64,000 bases of DNA from Olsenella sp. Marseille-P4559. Its GTDB lineage: Bacteria > Actinomycetota > Coriobacteriia > Coriobacteriales > Atopobiaceae. The stretch lies in NCBI RefSeq assembly GCF_900605015.1, contig NZ_LR027574.1, forward strand, positions 759,610 to 823,609, in the 5' to 3' direction. The notes under the pieces were generated by a model. It had not been told where the DNA came from and made no database searches. It was given only the letters and a program-made list of their open reading frames with translations. This document shows, piece by piece, positions 60,747 to 64,000 of the stretch. The position numbers were made by a program, and so were the translations under genes. The stretch's first letter is position 1; every line of letters begins with the position of its first letter.

Positions 60747-61826
60747 ATGCTGAGGATCGGCCTTCTCACCAGCGGCGGCGACTGCCAGGCGCTCAACGCA
60801 ACCATGCGAGCCATCGTCAAGACAATCATGCACAACGCCAAGCAGGACGTCGAGATCTATGGCTTCCTCGATGGCTACCAGGGTCTCATCCGCAATCGCT
60901 ACATCCAGATGACCCCAGGCGACTTCTCCGGTCTCCTCTCGCTGGGCGGCACGGTGCTGGGCACCAGCCGCACGCCGTTCAAGCTCCTGGACGTCCCCGA
61001 GGCAGACGGAACCGTGAAGGTTCCCGCCATGAAGCGCACCTACAAGAACCTCAAGCTCGACTGTCTCTTTGTGCTGGGCGGCAACGGCTCCACCAAGACG
61101 GCCAACCGCCTCTACCAGGAGGGGCTACACGTAATCGCACTGCCCAAGACCATCGACAACGACACCTGGGGGACCGACCTCACCTTTGGCTTCACCTCGG
61201 CCACCGACGTCGCCACCCGTTGCATTGACGACATCCACACAACGGCAAGCTCCCACGGTCGCGTCTTCGTTATCGAGATCATGGGCCACAAGGTGGGCTG
61301 GATTCCCCTCTACGCGGGTGTCGCCGGCGGTGCCGACGTCATTCTCATCCCCGAAATCCCCTACGACATGGATAACGTAGTCGAGGCCATCGACCGTCGA
61401 GAGGAGAACGGCGGCCGCTTTGCGATCATCGTCTGCGCTGAGGGTGCCATCTCAAAGGAACAGGCGGCGATGAAGAAGAAGGACTACAAGAGGCTTGTGG
61501 CCGAGCGCGTCAAGCCCTCCGTTGCCTATGACATCGCCGAGGAGATTGCCCGCAGGACCGACCGCGAGGTCCGCGTGGCCGTACCGGGCCACACGCAGCG
61601 CGGCGGCCAGCCGGACTCCCAAGACAGGATCTTTGCCACCCAGTGCGGCGTGGAGGCGGCGCGCGGCTGCCTCGAGGGCAAGTACGGCTACATGATCGCC
61701 AAGGTAGGTGGCAGGATGCGCCGTGTGCCGCTCGAGGACGTGGCAGGCAAGCTCAAGTACGTCGACCCCAACTGCGACCTGGTGCGCGAGGCAAGGCTTC
61801 TCGGCATCAGCTTTGGCGACGAGTAG
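60747..61826 (+). CDS. pfkA: 6-phosphofructokinase (group III-like)
   Basis: A 359-residue phosphofructokinase. The nucleotide loop GLLTSGGDCQALN is standard. The donor-site motif is GGNGST, where ATP enzymes have GGDGS and pyrophosphate enzymes GGDDS. The catalytic block is PKTIDNDTWGTD, with Lys as in pyrophosphate-type and group III enzymes. The Gly at the second position and Lys here suggest ATP as donor, but the Asn for Asp is unusual. RVAVPGHTQRGG and RFAIIVCAEGA confirm the family. SD AGGAGAGG. Committed step of glycolysis. Confidence 0.92.
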   Translation: MLRIGLLTSGGDCQALNATMRAIVKTIMHNAKQDVEIYGFLDGYQGLIRNRYIQMTPGDFSGLLSLGGTVLGTSRTPFKLLDVPEADGTVKVPAMKRTYKNLKLDCLFVLGGNGSTKTANRLYQEGLHVIALPKTIDNDTWGTDLTFGFTSATDVATRCIDDIHTTASSHGRVFVIEIMGHKVGWIPLYAGVAGGADVILIPEIPYDMDNVVEAIDRREENGGRFAIIVCAEGAISKEQAAMKKKDYKRLVAERVKPSVAYDIAEEIARRTDREVRVAVPGHTQRGGQPDSQDRIFATQCGVEAARGCLEGKYGYMIAKVGGRMRRVPLEDVAGKLKYVDPNCDLVREARLLGISFGDE

Positions 61827-61838
61827 ACGCGAGGGCGA

Positions 61839-62546
61839 ATGATTGGTGGGGCCTGGCAGAGCCTTGTGACGGAGACGGCGGCATGGGGGGCCCGTGCCGT
61901 CTTCCTTCGTCTGCTTCTCGCCACCCTCGTGGGCACGGCAATCGGCATCGACCGCGAGTTCCACAACAAGGGTGCGGGCGTCAAGACCCACGTCCTTGTG
62001 TGCATCGGCGCGGCCATGGCGATGATCGTAAGCGAGTATGTGCTCCACCAGTTCCCCGACGCCAGGGGCGACATCAACCGCATTGGCGCGCAGGTCATCT
62101 CGGGCGTGGGGTTTCTCGGCGTGGGCACCATCCTCGTGACCGGAAGAAACGAGGTCCGCGGCCTCACGACAGCCGCTGGACTTTGGGCCTGCGCGTGCAT
62201 CGGCCTGGCGGCGGGCATTGGCTTTGCGGAGGGCGCGCTTATCGGTCTCTTCTTCGTGCTTCTCGCCTTCGAGGGCCTGAACCGCCTCGACCACGTGATT
62301 CGCCAGGCCTCCAAGACCTTCGACGTCTACGTGGAGTTCGATGAGCCCTCGGGTGTGCGCGAGCTTCTCCGCAAGCTTCACTCCTGGGACTGCACATACG
62401 AGAACTTTGAGGTCATCCGTGGTCAGGACGGCAGGAAGGGCACGGCGGCGACCTTCTCGGTCGAGCTCTCGACGATGGGACGCAAGAGCCTCTTTATCGA
62501 GTCCATCGGAAACCTTGACTTCGTCACCTTTGCCGACGAAATCTAG
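61839..62546 (+). CDS. MgtC/SapB family membrane protein
   Basis: A 235-residue protein with four to five membrane helices in the first 145 residues. RLLLATLVGTAIGIDREFHNKGAG, GVKTHVLVCIGAAMAM and GVGFLGVGTILV with NEVRGLTTAAGLWACACIGLAAG are the MgtC/SapB core. The C-terminal 85 residues are a soluble domain with a beta-alpha pattern (ASKTFDVYVEFDE). MgtC proteins modulate ATP synthase or membrane potential under magnesium or acid stress in some bacteria; role here unknown. Starts 12 bases after pfkA, so possibly cotranscribed. Confidence 0.9.
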   Translation: MIGGAWQSLVTETAAWGARAVFLRLLLATLVGTAIGIDREFHNKGAGVKTHVLVCIGAAMAMIVSEYVLHQFPDARGDINRIGAQVISGVGFLGVGTILVTGRNEVRGLTTAAGLWACACIGLAAGIGFAEGALIGLFFVLLAFEGLNRLDHVIRQASKTFDVYVEFDEPSGVRELLRKLHSWDCTYENFEVIRGQDGRKGTAATFSVELSTMGRKSLFIESIGNLDFVTFADEI

Positions 62547-62563
62547 GCCGGAAGGCTAGCGCC

Positions 62564-63340
62564 GTGTCAACGTTTCTCAACAAGAGCCCCGTCTTTGGTC
62601 CCGTCACAAGCAGGCGCTTTGGGGTCTCGCTCGGGGTGAACCTCATGCCTGCCACGGGCAAGATCTGCACTTTCGACTGCCTGTACTGCGAGAACGGCCT
62701 TGATGCGCAGCGCCGCACGCACGACGGCTACACTGGCCTTGGCCAGGTCACAGACGCCCTCGAGAGGACCCTCGCAGACATGGCCGAGAGGGGCGAGCAC
62801 CTCGACGACATCTGCTTTGCCGGGAACGGCGAGCCCACCGCGAGCCCCACCTTTCCCCAGGCCGTCGACGTGGCGCTGGCCCTGCGCGACCGCTACGCCC
62901 CAGACGCACACGTGACCGTGCTCTCAAGCGGCACACAGGCTGGGCGGCCGGCCGTCCACGCCGCGCTCATGCGCGTGGACAGAAACGTCCTCAAGCTGGA
63001 CACCGTAGACCCCGCCTATGTCGCGGCGCTCGACCGCCCCAAGGTGCCGTATGACGTGGAGCGCCAGATCGAGACGCTTGCGTCCTTCTCGGGCCACGTG
63101 ATTGTCCAGACGATCTTCCTGCGGGGCAGCTACGAGGGTCGCTCGTTTGACAACACGGACGAGGGGCACGTGGGTGCGTGGCTCTCGGCGCTCGTGCGCA
63201 TCCAGCCTAGGGGCGTGACCATCTACACCGTGGACCGAGATACGCCAGCGGCAGGTCTCACAAAAGCGCCAAGAGACGCCCTCGACACCATTGCGCGGCG
63301 CGTGCGCGAGCTTGGGTTCCCTTGCGCCGTTGGGTACTGA
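62564..63340 (+). CDS. Radical SAM protein (COG0731-like)
   Basis: A 258-residue radical SAM enzyme. The cluster site is CTFDCLYC, spaced C-x3-C-x2-C, within GVNLMPATGKICTFDCLYCE; GNGEPT is the SAM-binding loop. It is a core-only protein without a SPASM or other C-terminal Fe-S domain. The VSLGVNLMP lead and FGP start resemble a widely spread group in anaerobes whose reaction is not established. Start is GTG; it follows the MgtC-like gene by 17 bases. Confidence 0.82.
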   Translation: MSTFLNKSPVFGPVTSRRFGVSLGVNLMPATGKICTFDCLYCENGLDAQRRTHDGYTGLGQVTDALERTLADMAERGEHLDDICFAGNGEPTASPTFPQAVDVALALRDRYAPDAHVTVLSSGTQAGRPAVHAALMRVDRNVLKLDTVDPAYVAALDRPKVPYDVERQIETLASFSGHVIVQTIFLRGSYEGRSFDNTDEGHVGAWLSALVRIQPRGVTIYTVDRDTPAAGLTKAPRDALDTIARRVRELGFPCAVGY

Positions 63341-63443
63341 GACGCAACGCCACTCCCGCGGCGCACAGACACGCACACGTCTCCCCTCTACGCGCTATCA
63401 TCGTCCGCGTACCCGAAAAGTCACGAAAGATCGGACGCCCAGC

Positions 63444-64000
63444 ATGTGCGAGCTCTTCGCGATCAACTCGAGCAGGCCGGTCTTGGCCAATGCCTACCTG
63501 AGAGAGTTCTACACCCACAGCCATGACCATCCCCACGGCTGGGGTCTCTCGTGGCGAGATGACAACGGCAGGCCCGGAGACCCTGAGGCAGACGTGGTGC
63601 TCTGGCGCGAGCCCATCCCCGCCTACAGGTCCACGCTCCTGCCTAAGATTCTGGCGCACCCTGTCGAGGCCTGCCGCCTGGAAGCGCACATCCGCTTCTC
63701 CACCTGCGGCGAGCAATGCGTCGAGAACTGCCATCCCTTCCTTGGCTCGGACATATCCGGACACGAGTGGACCCTCATCCACAACGGCATCCTCTTCAAC
63801 GAGGAGCTGCTCGCAGGCTATGACCGTCGTGAGCGGGGCGAGACGGACAGCGAGCGCACGATGCTCTTCCTGCTCGACGTCCTCGACGAGGCTGCCCTGC
63901 GTGCGGGTGGCGCGCTTGACTTCGAGGGCACCTTCAATGCACTTGCGGGCGCCTTGTCGCAGATCTCGAACCTCAACCGCCTGAACCTCATCATGGACGA
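63444..64000 (+). CDS. Class II glutamine amidotransferase, N-terminal part
   Basis: The first 185 residues of an Ntn-type amidotransferase of the YafJ group; the gene continues past the window. Cys2 is the expected nucleophile (MCELFAINSS); HGWGLSWRDD, EAHIRFSTCGEQCVENCHPF and WTLIHNGILFNEELL are the conserved substrate-site blocks. It lacks a fused synthetase domain in the visible part. These stand-alone enzymes may degrade or transfer from gamma-glutamyl compounds; exact role unknown. Confidence 0.88.
   Translation, partial: MCELFAINSSRPVLANAYLREFYTHSHDHPHGWGLSWRDDNGRPGDPEADVVLWREPIPAYRSTLLPKILAHPVEACRLEAHIRFSTCGEQCVENCHPFLGSDISGHEWTLIHNGILFNEELLAGYDRRERGETDSERTMLFLLDVLDEAALRAGGALDFEGTFNALAGALSQISNLNRLNLIMD

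Noticed and set aside
60446-61228. Long plus-strand frame over pdxT and pfkA
   Set aside because: Arg/Pro/His-rich translation in another frame of two well-conserved genes; no ribosome site.
1-64000. tRNA, rRNA, CRISPR or prophage elements
   Set aside because: The intergenic stretches were read for tRNA ends, direct-repeat/spacer arrays and phage genes; none was seen.

Overview
The window looks like a chromosomal piece of a strictly anaerobic, high-GC actinobacterium of the class Coriobacteriia, most likely an Olsenella/Atopobium relative. This is inferred from the high GC content, a LexA box of the GAAC-N4-GTTC type, a superoxide reductase in an anaerobic setting, an AddAB recombination pair and a three-gene sortase pilus. 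No rRNA, tRNA or CRISPR array was seen.

Layout. 1-10608: surface polysaccharide and phosphocholine-type decoration locus: start of a flippase, two GT2 and one GT4 glycosyltransferases, a LicD transferase, a winged-helix/LicC-like cytidylyltransferase, a complete ABC uptake system and a three-domain winged-helix/LicC/LicA protein. 10736-16144: DUF6483 protein, ruvCAB behind a LexA box, a catalytically degenerate NAD-synthetase-like protein, desulfoferrodoxin. 16361-27585: dnaE, addA, addB, yerC-like regulator. 27747-30390: DUF2974 hydrolase and a FucO-type dehydrogenase. 30532-37097: pilus operon (tip adhesin, major pilin, class C sortase) with an 11-G tract in the tip gene that looks phase-variable. 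37295-37939: thpR.

37955-44937: a roughly 7-kb island bounded by two transposase remnants and an imperfect 21-bp direct repeat. It carries a compact RiPP-like cluster on the minus strand: a 65-residue precursor with two cysteines in a hydrophobic glycine-rich tail, a PqqD-like/radical SAM/SPASM enzyme, an ABC exporter pair and a TldD/TldE protease pair, all overlapping. This is the best candidate here for an undescribed system.

45067-49027: lysine operon lysA-dapA-dapB-dapH led by a lysine riboswitch and an RBS-masking hairpin. 49114-53308: M20 peptidase, a decayed aminotransferase, two small unknown genes, a LysR regulator, TatA. 53578-57083: MTA phosphorylase, PaaK-type ligase with ACT partner, GNAT acetyltransferase. 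57190-57372: a three-copy palindromic repeat. 57482-60561: PdxR divergent from pdxST. 60747-64000: phosphofructokinase, MgtC/SapB membrane protein, a radical SAM protein and the start of a class II glutamine amidotransferase.
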